A DNA stretch of 64,000 nt from the NCBI GenBank assembly GCA_029706075.1, contig JAINUG010000039.1, positions 3,600,001 through 3,664,000 of the forward strand, in the 5' to 3' direction. This DNA comes from Aldrovandia affinis. Taxonomy: Eukaryota > Chordata > Actinopteri > Notacanthiformes > Halosauridae. Below the pieces are notes generated by a model. It searched no databases. It was not told where the DNA came from and saw nothing but the letters and a program-made list of their open reading frames with translations. A program made the position numbers and the translations under genes. Shown one piece after another: positions 1 to 13,300 of this stretch (positions are counted from its first letter, which is position 1; each line of letters starts with the position of its first letter).

Positions 1-2920
1 TACCAGAGCAGACCGGCCAGGGCTGAAGGCCCATTCTGATCCAGTTTAGTTCAGTCACACCTCTCGCAAGTTTAGGTGGGGCCGGTATAACGCAAGCTTG
101 AAGCCAGAGGTTCTACGCTACCGGGCCTTTGAAACGGATATAGTGGAAAAGAATGGGTGCAGTTTTGTCAAGGTTATTGGCAAGGAAGGGTAAAGGATAT
201 AGTATTCCTCTGTAGTTCTGTTCGCCACTGTCTGACAGATGGGTGGGACGAGCCACAGTGGGGACACAGAAAAATTAAGATTGATTTATTTTAAATACGT
301 ACATTTAAAAAAAATGACAAACTGCAGCCAGTTGAGTCTTATTTGTTTTTTCAAACGCCAAGCATATGTGAAAAAAAAAACCTGAAGTCATATTTTTTTG
401 CATATCATTAAACTTAATTAAAGCCCCGTAATTATTTAAGATGTTACTTACCTGCTTAGTTTGCTGTGCCCTCTAGTGGTCATATTCAGCTACTGTCAGT
501 GTGCGAAAGAACATATTTAGGCTACAAATTTCACCTTGAAATTAGCTTCACTAATTTCTTACTTCTGTCAATTATACTACATATAACATTTACAAAATGT
601 AAATATTTAATTAATAAGGACTCATAATCTCTGAATAAGATATATAATATATAAGTAGATGAATAATGTTCAATAATATCCATTTTTGGACACAGAAAGA
701 GGGTAATGTTCACTACAGAGATTACCAAGCATGATTATATATGATAACATTGTATACATGCTGTATGCATATTGTGTTCACCATGTTCTTATTTTTCAGG
801 CATTAGCAGACTGAACAAGTATAAAAAAAAAAACATTTATTTATTTGTTTTTTTCAAACAATGTACAGTGTTTACAGGGTACAAGATAAAATACACAAAC
901 ATTTAAAAAAAGCTAAAAGTAAAATAAAATCCCCCATGTTTATCCAAAGCAGCCTTGGGATAAAGCCAATAGGTTTCCTAGTTCCGCTCAAACCTCCCGG
1001 TTTCTTTCAGCACGGAGAAATCTCTTGTTCCCTGAACTTCCACATAACCCGGATCCTTTAATTAATAGTGGCTTAGGCCTGATTTTCCCTGGCACACCGG
1101 GGAGTTTCCTGAAGCCTCCCCACCCCCCCCCCCCGTGTCTCACCACATTAGGCTGAAGCCCCAGCCGGCAGCCACTCACCTCACCTGGCATTGTAACCAG
1201 GACGGTCATTAAAAGTCGGCTTTCCTCGAGTTATAAAATCGGTGGTGTAATGGGCTTCGCCCTGATCTGTGGAGGTAGCCACTGGCCCTTTCTGTGAGCC
1301 GACAGAGGGACCAGACATTAAGATTCATTTCATTGTCCCTTCTGAGCACAGTCGTGGACTGAGACGCTGTGAAATCCTCATGGCCGTTTACCGATTGCTT
1401 ACAGGAAGCAATGGAGCGAACAGCCGAAACCTACACCGCACACCACTGGAGTGACACATGGAGTAACGTCATTCAGAGTAATGATGCAGGTGCAGCTGAA
1501 ACACATGCATTTTGGTTTTTACCTTGCACACAGCCTGCTGTTAGACCCACACTGTAACACAATACGTTATTAATGAAATATGACCCAAATCCTAACAAGT
1601 GCCAGATGCGCCTCTCGAATGTATGGCAGTGTTCTGGATATATCATTGTGAAGGTATTTAAATAGTTCAGCTTTTAAAACAGCATTTGCATTAATAAAAG
1701 ACTTTATTTAATGCAGGGTTTCACAAGGATATTGTGTGGACAAAATAGATTTTCAGTTCATTGGACGAACTTGTCTTCGAGGAGTGTCCGAATCCACCTT
1801 CTTCAAAGGTCAACCATGGGTGCATTTAATCAGGGATTTATGTGTAAAGGCAAATTGGCAACCAGGCCAAAGGTGCGCTGCATTCTCCTCTCAAAGTACG
1901 CCTCGAAATTCAGCCCTGACGGGAATGTCAAATAAAAATGCAAACGCGGGTTGTCAGAGAGAATAAATAAATCGCCGCAATAAAGGCAGGAAGGATCAGA
2001 TGGCCCGGAGGAAGAGGCGTGCATTTGTTTTCACGCCTCTGGCCAATGAATTTAGCAAATGACCAGGTGGTGGTTGCCGATCTCGGCTCAACCGTCCAGA
2101 GGCCCACAACTTCACAGCGTCTTATGAATTTGAGCTTAAGGCCCGTTGGCCTGCTTCACTGAGGCGCTGCGAGGGGGGGGGGGGATTTAAAGAGCCCTCT
2201 GACCCCTACCGCTTCTGGGGGCCTCGCAAAGAAACAACATTTCTTCCTCTTCTCGTGTTCCACAAATTAACAAGAAACAAACATTTGGCTGTTTGTGTTG
2301 AGGCATAACCAGGCGGCGCTGGCCTGGGGTGGAGGCTTCAGGGCGAGATCGTGGAGCGTCCTGGCTGGCGAAAGATTGCTGCACAACAAAAGGCGTACAG
2401 CGTACAGTGTACACATTCCATGCACATGCGGCTTCCTTTGGAAGTCGATGGAAAATAAACAATGCCTTGGAAATGGGGGGGAAATGAAATGAGAAAACTT
2501 GTATTCTTGTGACCAGGACGTCTGGCACGTCCGTTTGAACAAGTGAGGCATGACGTGGGTTGAGTTTACCTGTGCAAACGGTCTTCTGAGATGGGGCTGT
2601 TTAAGGGTTTGTCTTCTCTGGCAGGCAGAATCAGTGGACATGATTGCAACACAGTTAAGAAAGGGGCCTTAATTGAGCACAGACAGAACTAATGCAATAA
2701 TTCTGATATTCAGAGGTGCAGGAAGTCAGAAAAAAGATTTGTGTTGCAGTGTGTATCCAGCACAGGTCAAGGTGAAAAAAATCAGCACAGACAACAACAT
2801 GGATTGTGGTGGCATTGCTCGAGTGACATCACATCACACTGATTATACGGATGAACACACGCACAGAGGATATTTAAAAGAGCAAATTCAACCTTGAGCA
2901 CTCAGCTTCACTGTCTGTTT
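1..2920. other. Gene-free sequence, left edge
   Basis: No exon, tRNA or intact transposon is recognised. Open frames are short and start at random. Short homopolymers occur (C-run near 1125, G-run near 2172). The part around 1980-2160 is less AT-rich and could be conserved, but nothing in it names a function. Confidence 0.5.
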
Positions 2921-2924
2921 GTCA

Positions 2925-3040
2925 TGTACTGCCTTCATATGTCCTGTCTGTACTGTCCTGTTTTACTATGCCTGCCTCAGGAATTGCCCCGCAGGGATAA
3001 ATAATGTTTTTTTAATTGAATTGAATTGAATTGAATTCAG
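2925..3040 (+). repeat. LINE 3' tail with (GAATT)n
   Basis: The text from CTGTCTGTTTGTCATGTACT to GGAATTGCCCCGCAGGGATA, followed by ATAAT and then TTGAA repeats, is the familiar 3' end of a teleost non-LTR retrotransposon that terminates in short GAATT repeats. Only the tail is present; the family was not resolved. Confidence 0.55.
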
Positions 3041-3140
3041 TTACATCGCAAGCTGGTGGGGTGCTTAGGGAAGAGGGGTTGCAGGTTTGGTTCTCAGGTG
3101 AGGCAATGACATTGTACCTTTAAGCAATTGGAAACAGGTA
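3041..3140 (+). repeat. Possible tRNA-derived SINE remnant
   Basis: The segment GGGTTGCAGGTTTGGTTCTC followed by GAGGCAATG and TTGTACCTTTAAGCAA resembles the body of the SINE copies at 22269 and 29706. The head and tail are missing. Confidence 0.35.
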
Positions 3141-5310
3141 AAGGTCCATGGTCGAGAGTTCCATGACTCTACCGAACAGCAAAGTGATGAATATTTATAA
3201 ATTAATTTTACTCAAAAATTGTGAGAAATCCAAGATGGTGGACAGACCATGTGACCGATTAGTAGTATATTGGCTGTTGGCCCCTGCAGGTGTGCAGCAC
3301 GTACACTCTTTGATCCAGTAGCGATAAAGTTGACTTCTCTTGTTGCTGATGAATTGACAAACTCGTAAAGTCCCATTTCAATCCCACTTTCCTAAAGAAA
3401 TTGCAACAAGCATGCAGCTGCCTGAATTCTGTGAATCAGAGCATAAAAGTGGATTGAAGTTCAACATAAAGAGGGCAGATGTTTTCGGTGTACCTACCGT
3501 CAATGTGTCATGCATTCCAAATCAGTGATTTTTAAATCCTGCAACGCATTGCTACAATCTGGCTGAAGAGTTGCGAGTTGCAACCACGACCCAGAACAAC
3601 CTGTATCGCCTTACTGGTGCGCTTCTGTCATTTTCTATCATGGGTTGCCCTAAGCTACTTGTTAATATGACTCTTACATTATTCTTTTACATTTTAATCA
3701 TGTGTCACCATTTTTGTGTTTTAGATAAACTATCAACCCCCAACAAGGGCCTGGGGTTGGAAATGAGCTCTGGTTATGAACAATGTACAATGAACCGAGT
3801 ACTGCTTGGGCATTGCATCAATGTTTAATTGTACTACTTGTCCTTAATAACAAACAAGAAAAGAAAACAACCCTGTATTGTCTTTTTCCTAGACACAGGT
3901 TCATGCTCAGACTGAAAGAGAGACTATCAGGTTTTTTTTTGCCAAAGCGGACTTGGTATGGTGATATTACCCATGCAGCAGTTCACTCAGTGTAATACTG
4001 GCTATGGCTGGATCCTGTATTTCCTAATTATCACCTTATGAATGCCAGCTGGGCCCATTCCAAACCATCAGGGGGCATCTCCATTTGCATTGCTCTGAGA
4101 CAGAGTCATGCTCAAGTAGCTCCATGATAAGGGTCAGCACACGTCAATGGGATTTATCAAGATTTTTTTTGGCGATTTCAGTTCATAACAGGTCAACTCA
4201 TGCCTCGTCCTCACCATCAGTTCCAAAATGACAGAGCTTCATCTTGGACTCGCCTGACGTGAAATCAAGACTGAAGACAATTCCGATTCCGAAATTAGTA
4301 TCCCTAGATGAATGATGGAACTAACTGGGACATTGGTTGAGCAGTGCTTTTTGCTTCTCTTTAAAAAAAATAATTTCAGAATTGAATAGAGGAATGTTGC
4401 ACAAGTAATGAATTATGCAGAATACTTAAATAAACTATTACGTGTTAAGGCTCGGCCACTTTGATGGGGGACTGAATTCCACCCTTAATCAGACTCAAGA
4501 GAGGATGTGGAGCACGAAAGAGCTTGCTGTTCAATCTCCACAGCGAACGCTGGAAGACAGTCTCAGATCATTTCTCTTTTGTTTGTAGTGCAGCTATTCG
4601 ATCAAAATAATATCCCGAAATCGGTGCATGCATTTAAAGGCTGGTATTTGCTTCTTCTGTTTTGACTGTTTTGACTTTGAAGTTCTACTGGCCCCAGCTA
4701 TTTGTCCCCCCCTCCCATCAGCTGCCAGGTGTACACCATGCTACGGATTTGCTCCATCTCCCTCGGTACTGGATATTGCAGCGTTTAGCTGTGAATTAAT
4801 TTTCATGTTTTGATCTGCCCTGCTGTGGGGAGGTTGTTCTGGCGCATAATGAAAATCCTGCGCATTGATTGGCCCTGCAATCTTTTGGCCCCGCAGTACG
4901 TATCACTTTTGCGCACAAGACAAAAAGAAAGAACGAAAAAGTCAATACTGAACCCCCATCTGAGACAAGAGACCTCAAGGGCAATGTAACAACAGTAAAA
5001 AAGCAAACAAATAAAAAACTTAAACCAAAGCATATCACTTCCCCCCACCCATTAAAAACATAGAAAAGTAGATTTGTTTCTAACTCATATGCTAGATTTG
5101 AAAGTTGAGAAGAGAACCCTGTCTGAGTGAAAAATCAGTGGCTTGTTTGTTTTCATGTCCTGGTCTTTCATCTCCTTCCAGAAGGTCGGGGTTCGGCAAA
5201 ACCACCATCGGCAAAAAAAGGAGCATTGGGACTTTCCCCCGGCCTGTCCCGCACCAGCAGCATTTAATGTGCTGTGTCTAATGCGCCTATTTAGTGTTTG
5301 AAGTGCAACA
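3141..5310. other. Gene-free sequence
   Basis: AT-rich, unique-looking DNA with scattered homopolymers. No splice-supported coding block and no recognisable repeat were found. Confidence 0.45.
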
Positions 5311-5526
5311 TTGTGTGTGTGTGTGTGTGTGTGCGTGCTTATGCATGTGTGAGTGTGTTACTGACAGGCAGGACCAGACTGGCAGCAGACCAGGTGTTTG
5401 TGTGTGTGTGTGCATGTGTGCGTGTGTGTATATGTGTCTGTGTGCACATGTGCGTGTGTATGCATGTGTGTGCACACGTATGTGTGTGTGCATGAGTGTG
5501 CATGTGTTTGCCTGTATGCGTGAGTG

Positions 5527-5569
<43 letters not shown>

Positions 5570-5608
5570 ACATGTGTTTGCCTGTGTGCGTGAGTGTGCA
5601 TGTGTTTG

Positions 5609-5685
<77 letters not shown>

Positions 5686-5690
5686 ATGTA
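5311..5690 (+). repeat. Large (TG)n-rich microsatellite tract
   Basis: TG repeats are interrupted by units such as TGCATGTGTTTGCC. Two long pure stretches lie near 5537-5570 and 5613-5681. Long open frames here on both strands (His/Thr or Cys/Val repeats) are artefacts of the repeat. Confidence 0.95.
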
Positions 5691-7935
5691 TGCGCTCTGC
5701 AGGTTTTTTTTCCACGAGAGCTTGGCTGTCACCTATCCTGACAGCTGTTGTGGCCCAGAAGGATGAACAAAGGGCCACAGGAAGTAGCGCATCACTGCCG
5801 ACAGGCTTAAAAGTGCGCCAATCTGTCCCTCCCTGGACTAATGCCTTCTGATTTACCGCCAGTCTCTCTCTCTCCGAGCCCGACGGGACCATATGAGGCG
5901 CGGGCCTTCAGATGCCATTTCTGAGCAGCAAGGCCAGGGAGGAGTCACAAGGAGAGACAGGAAATGATTTCAAATCGCTCGACAAATTGTGCCGCAAAGA
6001 CGTTATAACAAACCTGCTTCGAATGTAACATGTAATATTCACACAGAGGGTGTCAAAAATATTCTTGACATTCTTCCTTGGATGAAAAAAGGACCCCTGT
6101 TGCTGTTTTGGTTTGTTTCCTGTTTTTGTATGAGTTGCCTCATTTTTTTTGTTGTCATTGTTTTTTTGACCCGTGACATGGTCTTTGTCAGTTGGCTCGA
6201 TCAACGCCGTGCCAATTGGACAAACTGTGGCTTGTGTGGTCGTGCCAGCTCTGGACGTCAAAGAGCAAAGGCTCCTGACTCCAAAGTCTAAATATGGTGC
6301 TGTTCCCAGGTCATCACATTCAAATGACCTGGCAAAAGGCCTTGGATATCTCACAATCAATTCCCCTCATGCAGGGAGCGTAGAAATCCATTCGGATTAG
6401 GCAACTTTGCCCAGAAAGATGGGCAGAGCTTTCTAAAAAGGCTGGTCTTACCACCGGAGATGTCTGTTCATATGTTAGGCTAAACCTGTTAGCGGACGGT
6501 CTTCAGCAGAACTAATACCACTCAGAAAAATAAAATTGCCTTTTCAAGACTTACATCTTTGACATATATTTTATGTAGTACATTCCCGACAGAGAAAAAA
6601 AAGAAGTAAATTCACAAACAAAAAGAAAATAAAGGGAAATATATATTTTCAAGTGGAACCTTGACTTAAAAATGACTTTCATTCATAATAGTATATCCAT
6701 AATAAAATAATATACTTTGTGATCTTGGGAAAGGTAAATGAGTGTTTGGTGGAAAGTTAATAGATGTCAATTTATTTATGAGTTGAATTCAATTTAAAAT
6801 TCTATAAAATTCTGCAAATTCAATTCAATTATTATGTTATTCCTTCAAACCCCATTTTACCAGACATTTGTCTGGAATTAAACAGTGTAGGTAACAAAAC
6901 AGAAGATAACATTTGCATTTGCAACAATAATATGGCAATCATTTAACTCAATGCTTCGTTTTTACTGCCTATATAGGCTGATTGTGCATATGTGTGTGTG
7001 TTTGTGCATGTGTGTGTGTGTATGTGTGTGTGTTTTCAGAACCAAATCTGATTGAGTTTTCCGGTAACCAGATACTGTAAATATCCTGTTAGCGTTTTCT
7101 ACAATTACCATGACAGATTGAACAATACCCAAATATTAGACTTAAACAGAATATAAATGCATTATAATAAGACAACAGGTTTATTAAGGTCACACTATAG
7201 TTGAAGCGCAGCATAACAAGTTACATTTCCATAATGATTATCATAAGAATTGTGGCATTATGAACATAATTAATATGGCAAATACTGTCTATCGTGGAGC
7301 AAGTCCATTTCAAAAGAGAATATTATCGAAAAACACGAGCACAGTGACATACTGGTGTGTTAGCCTGGAATATTTTTTTTAAAAGAGCGTTAGATGGATG
7401 TTTTTAACAACTCTAAACAACTGTTAGCGAGGAGTCTGGTGCAATATTTATGGCTGGCACACGTCTCACAAGCAGGAATCCCGACGCCGTGGTTAGTGAA
7501 GGAGAAAAGGAGAGGAAGGAGCGTACGGGAGAGCGCAGGCACCTTTCCCCCCGCGCGCACTGTTTTTCTATCACACTGTTTTTCTATTTGTCCCGCGCTG
7601 TGTGGCACCCACGGTGTGTGTAATGAGCAAGGGCCATGACCAGCTGGAACGATTCAGACAGGAATAGAAATAGGGAGTAAGAGCGCTGATCCAGGATCAG
7701 CTTTCCCCTGTTCCGTGTCCTGTCCTTATGAAAAACGCCACAGAAGAGGACCGCTTTGAAACCGCGGGGCCGAGTTATGTGAACGTTATGATATGTTTCT
7801 GTAAACACGTTGGTGGATGTTTAGTGGTGACCTGGCAGCATTTTGATATCATTAATTTGGTACATAGACTGATTTTAGGAATTGTGTTTTACAGATGTAT
7901 AGAGAGTATGCACTTTGCATATGTGAGTAAGCTTT
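5691..7935. other. Gene-free sequence with short TG runs
   Basis: No gene is seen. There is a small TG tract near 6990-7035 and AT-rich sequence around 6540-6960. Confidence 0.45.
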
Positions 7936-7939
7936 TTTT

Positions 7940-9460
7940 AGCATAGCCCACGTTAGAGGCCATGACGTGGGCAGGTGATCCGCTCCCTCCTGATGCTGAG
8001 GTCTGAGGTTCGAACCCCGGCCTTTCCATTCTATTTATTTTGCATTTATGGGGTCTCGTGTTAAGTTTGTGAACAGGACAAGCGAGAGAGTGGAGGAAGT
8101 CGTAGCACAACCGAATGAACTTTGTCTCCCGGCGCTCAGGTCCAAGGTTTGAGCCCTGGACCCTGTTTCTCTTGTGTTTATGAGGTCTCGTCTTGAGTTA
8201 ACTACAGGACAAAGAATCACAAAGTGGAACCTCCACGATGGAATGAACCTTGTCTCCCAACATGAATGTCCAGGGGTTTAATCCTGAGCTCTTTCACTCT
8301 TTTTCTCTTGTGTTTATGAGGTCTCTCCTAACTTCCCTATTGGACATATCAAGGAGCGGAGGAGGCCATGGTATGGGTTAATGATCACCCCCCACCTAAC
8401 ACTGAGGTCTGGGGTTTGAGCCTTGACCAGCTGCTTTCTTCCACAAAGCGTTGCTTTTACTTCGCTATGAGACATCAGGAAGAGCGGAGAAGGCCGTGGC
8501 GTGGGGAATGATGGTCGACTTCCTATGCAGATATCCGGGGTTTGAGATCCTTTCAAAATCTTTTGATTATGAGGTCTCACTTAAGCTCACCACAGGACCA
8601 GGAAGACAGTGTAGTAGTCCAGCATTCAACCCCTTGCTTGTCAGTTCTCTGTTTCTTTTGCTTTCAGTCTTGCCTTTAACTTTAGCTGTAAGACTTTGAA
8701 AAGACTGGAGAACGCTGTGGCGCAGGAGAATGATTGCAGACCCATGGTGAATAGGCTCAGGTCTCAGTTCCCTCCTCTTCTATTCTGTTTCTCTTGCATT
8801 CACATGCCTTAACTTTGCTAAAATATATTGAGAAGAGTGGAGAAAGCCATGGTGGGGGAGAATGTTCACCGTTTCCCAATGCAGAGGTTTGGCTTTTGAG
8901 CCCTGACTATTCAATTCTGTTGTTCTTGTGTTCGTGAGGTCTCCCCTTAACTTCACTATAAGATGTATGGAAGAGTGGAGTGGAGAAGAGTTGTGCCCCA
9001 GGACACTGACTCCTGATGTAGGGGTCCAAAAGTTCAATCTCAGGCTCTTCCCTTGTGTTTCTCTTGCATTTATGGGGTCTCTTATTATGAAGTTCACTAC
9101 AGGACTAAAAACAGCTCAGGGGAAGCTGTGACACGATGGAATGAACCCAACGTGGAGATCGGGGGTTCGATCCCCGGCTCTTCAACTCTCTTCCTATTGC
9201 ATTTATAAGATCTCTTAATGTTGAAGGCCATGGCATGAACAAATCGCCACCCCGTCTCAGTACTGGGGCTCCAGCATCAGCTGGTTTCTCTCGCGTTCAC
9301 AAGGTCTCACCTTAGCTTTGCCTTAAGACATCGACAAGAGCCAAGAAGGCTGTGGTGCGAGAGGGTGAATGATAACTATGGACGCAGATGACTGGGCTTT
9401 GATTCCCGGCTTGTTGGTTCTCTTGGTTGGTTTTTCTTGAGTTCATATAAATTGGTATAT
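7940..9460 (+). repeat. Tandem array of about 12 diverged tRNA-like units (period about 126-139 bp)
   Basis: Head-to-tail degenerate copies share a plan: a GGTCTC-type start (clear at 8049, 8187 and 8319), a GGACA..GAAGAGTGGAGAA stretch, an A-box-like TGGCGYRG-GGAATGA, then 40-50 nt later a B-box-like GGTTYGANCC, then a pyrimidine stretch with TTTCTCTTGYGTTTATG. B-box-like sites lie near 8007, 8146, 8275, 8413, 8539, 8622 (poor), 8761 (poor), 8892, 9031, 9164, 9261 (poor) and 9395. The sites at 8007 (GGTTCGAACCC) and 9164 (GGTTCGATCCC) match the Pol III B box. All units point the same way and none carries the LINE-type tail of the SINEs elsewhere. Units differ enough that the array looks old. 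They are not functional tRNA genes, because no cloverleaf with paired acceptor ends is seen. Confidence 0.75.
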
Positions 9461-9939
9461 CTAGCTTTAAAATGGTATCTCCAATAAGAGACTCTTCCTC
9501 GATGCCTGGCTCCCATATTTCATCAGGAATTAGTGGGAGAGGAGCAGGCAACATGGCGGGTCAAAAACACAACTAACATCCAGCTGAGGCACATCTCAGC
9601 CTTCTCTATTCGTGTGCTCTATAAGGTCCGACAGAGCAGCAGCCCCACTCGCGCCCAGTTAATTTTTGCTATTAGCATCCTACTAGCAAAGCCATTATTG
9701 CTCAACTCTGGAACAATGCACTAATGATCTTGTGGTCAAAGCTGACGTCAGATAAGTTGTCCTTGTTAAAAGATGGGGTTTCTAAAACAAGGAGACAGTT
9801 TTCATTAAAATGAAACTATTTTTATTGAACACTCCTTAAAAAACACAGATGCGCTTTATATCAGTGAAATAGGGAGTATTTTATTTATTTATTTATTTTT
9901 CTTTGGGGGGGGTAGTTAAAGCTCCAGCCAAATCAGGTG

Positions 9940-10340
9940 ATGACTCATCCTTACAAGCCCGGGGTTTACTTATTATTAGAAAGGAGATTAAAGGAAGTTG
10001 GCACCCTAAAGTAATCTCCCATTCAGAGCCATTCGAAGAAGATTGTAAGGGTTTTATAAAGCTGTGAGCTTTGATTAAAGACTTTTAACCACATCCAATA
10101 GTAAAGGATGCCCGCCCCCATCCATTTAAGGCCTGCTCTGGACTCTTTTTACTCTCATAAGTCATTAATGGCCTTGTAACGATGGGCCGTAACAAATGGC
10201 TCCAACCCACTGGGCTGTTGTCTTTACAATAGAGGTAGACCTCGCCACATTTCAAATGACAAATGGTTAACTTAAAATACAGCGCTCGGGTCACCTCGGG
10301 ATCAAAGGAAGACATTAAGAGATGGTCAAATTTAACCTAA
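9940..10340. promoter_or_regulatory. Candidate conserved non-coding element
   Basis: The stretch is unique-looking, free of repeats and frames, and dense in homeodomain-like cores (CATTAATGG, GATTAAAG, GGTTAAC). It resembles teleost developmental enhancers in texture. This is a judgement by eye only; no cross-species comparison was available. Confidence 0.3.
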
Positions 10341-13300
10341 GGAATGTTACTTTTTTTTAAGTTTAAAAAAAATACATATATAATATAATAACTGTAGTAT
10401 CAAAACCTGGCTTGTGTTCCCCTCCCCACCCCGCAAAACACGACATTGCTTTATATTTTTTTAAAGAGGTTCAAGTTTTTTCCCCCTACTTATCAGAAAG
10501 GAGTTTGTAGTTAACATGTAGTACTCCAATATAGGCTGTTAAAACGTTGATGGGAAACTGGAAGCCCTGCAGCCTTGCCAGCTTGGTTACCATGGGAAAT
10601 ATAAGCACAAAGCTACCCAAATAAACAAACCATAGCAATTAAATGCGGTATCCACTGAAAGAGTTATATGTTATATGTTATATACTGATATTTTGGCGCA
10701 TACCCGAAGACAGAGATCCTCTGGGTTAACTTAAATGGAGACCATTGTCTCTCCCCCCCCCTCTGCCAGTATGGTAGTAATGTAATGTGTTTCTAATGAG
10801 AGGCAGTAGCAGGGTCACTGAAGGTGGGGAGAGAGAGATGTCAGACAGGCTACTTACAGTAAACGACAAGACACCTCTAACAAGCCTGCTCATTTTGCTT
10901 TGGCGTAAATGTGACCCTTAACATCAGATGATGACATCATATATAACATACTCCACGAGGTGAGAATTTAATTCTGTATGTATCGCATGGCATGCAATGT
11001 CCACTGAACAGGAAACCTGCCATACGCTGGCACTGGGAAAATAATGTGCCACGGTGACAGTTGCCTTAGCAACACCTCAATTAAGTGACTTAGAATAGGA
11101 ACCTGAGGGATAAAGTTTTTTTTGTTGAAGAAGAATTTTAATTTCGTATGCACGTTTCAGTGAATCCTCAGACTGGGTGTCCGGTTTTATTTTTTAACAG
11201 TAAGTACTTAGGTCAGAGCCTCGAATCCTTTGTGAAATGCCCTTAGATTGTACATTCAATCATGGAAACGAGACAGAATTACTGGTACCGCACCATTATC
11301 AAATCATTATCAAATCGTTTGACTTACCCATGCGTTCAATTAAAATGTGTTAATGATTGCCAGTGTGTCACTTTCTCCAATATAAACAGCTTTTTTTCAG
11401 AAACTAATCTGGATGATCACTGAACTGTTTGATTTTGTTTGTGAAGAAGAAAATGGTATAAGGACAAATATTGATTGAATCCAGGGGTAAGTAAAACACA
11501 CAAATACATACAAATAAAATAAAGTGAAATCAGTCATTACTTATATAAATATATATCTCAAAAGATAGAAAGAAAAAATGAATAAATAGACAAAATACAA
11601 TTTAAAATATGCACACAAAGCATGTGTTAGGTCATTTCTATTTCAAATCTCATTTATTCACTGCTATTGTTTTCATAAACATAGGCAAATGCCTGTCTTA
11701 CATGATGAAACCATCCTAGTATTGCTCTCACAGTATGTAACATCTTAGCAACCATCATCCACTGCCTGGAGAAAAGTGGCTTGCGCGTGACATTTCTGAT
11801 TATAAACTTCATATCTCAAGGATATAAATGTATTAATAATAGAGATGAGGGCAGAGAGGTTGTGTGGCAGGTGTATAACTGCCCAGAAATGCAGCTGATC
11901 ACACTTGCGTCACGAGCACTGTTACATGCTATACGGTCATGCTGTTCCACATTAGTCGAGAAGCCTATCCAAGTCTACAATGCAGTAAAACGACCAATCC
12001 CTCCTTAACCCTCGCAAAAATGTCATATAAAATCAGACTGCATGTCTTATAAAGCCACTTTCATTATACGTCACAATCATGTGGCCTTGTAAGACGGCAC
12101 TGCCATTTTATTTTGTGTCATGCTGCAAGGTGAAAAGTTGTTTATCGCAGGTGGAAACCGGTGATTAGCAATCAGAGGAAGTGAGCAATTGTTTTAATTC
12201 ACCCGAAATGAAGAAAGACGGAGGAGATATCCCCAGGCATCCTAGTTAATATCCACAAAAATACACCTACCATATGTGTACTGCCGTTTCTTGCAATGGG
12301 GTCTTAATAATCTCTCACAATGGCATGGAGCCCATATTCCAAAACAACACATAATTCCAACAACCCCGATTCAAACCCTTTGTGAATGTCCTCAATTCCA
12401 ATTCAATCATCAATCCAAAACTTCACCACATTCGAAAATATGTTTTGAAATCTGAATTTCAATTTTAAACTAACCTAAAACCTGCAAATGGCTTTAAAAA
12501 AAGGTAGTCTACATTCCAAGCTGTATTTTGTTCATCACGCAGAATAAACAGTTGTTCTGTCTCTTCATTGACTCTGTTCTCTTCTTTTTGTGCGTGGCAT
12601 CGCTGTCGTGCTTTCTAAACTTTCTGGATTTGACCACTGCTAACTAAATCATGCATTTGCTCTGTGTGTTCTTGTTAATACGGGCCCCTCGAGTATTGAT
12701 TATGAACCTCTCTCCGCTGGAGTGTGGCACACCGCTCCTTTGGGCCCTCCTCTGTGTTCTCTTTACCTCTGCCATCTGGGTCTCGTCATCGGTTCCCAAA
12801 GTTCCTCCTTTTACACACATTTACTTTGATGGCGTGATTATTTAGTTCTTTCTTTCTTTCATTCATTCACTCCCCTCTGACGGACTGCTTTTAGATATTT
12901 TTCTGAACACATTTGCATAGTTCTCTAATCTCAAATGTCCAAATTTGAGTTGCATTTTACTTTTGCTCCTTCATCTTCCTCTATTGACCTCTGTCTCAAA
13001 TTCTCAAATGCTTTTTTTTGTTTCTACAGTTAAAAAAAATATTAAATACACTGAAAGAGTGGACTGTATGTGCAAAATTTTTATTTTAATTAATAGACTA
13101 CAGTAAACTGTGTAAAATGAATCCTAAAGTTCCTGTTTGACATTGATATCGCTAGAGCATTGTGTCATAGTGATTTCAATAAAATGGTAATGGTTAGCCA
13201 ATATCTGTGAAACCCAAAATATTATATCTAATGTTTACCTCCTCTGTCCCAGTCGTATGGACACCCCCACCAGCACACAGTATTCTAAAATTCATAAAAC

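Noticed and set aside
5311-5690. CRISPR-like alternation of repeats and spacers
   Set aside because: The periodicity is that of an interrupted microsatellite in a vertebrate genome.
5287-5892. Long frames encoding His/Thr or Cys/Val repeats over the TG tract
   Set aside because: They arise on both strands and in several frames from the dinucleotide repeat. No conserved sequence flanks it.
7940-9460. Functional tRNA genes in the tandem array
   Set aside because: Only box-like motifs are present. I see no paired acceptor stem, anticodon arm or terminator run consistent with a mature tRNA in any unit.
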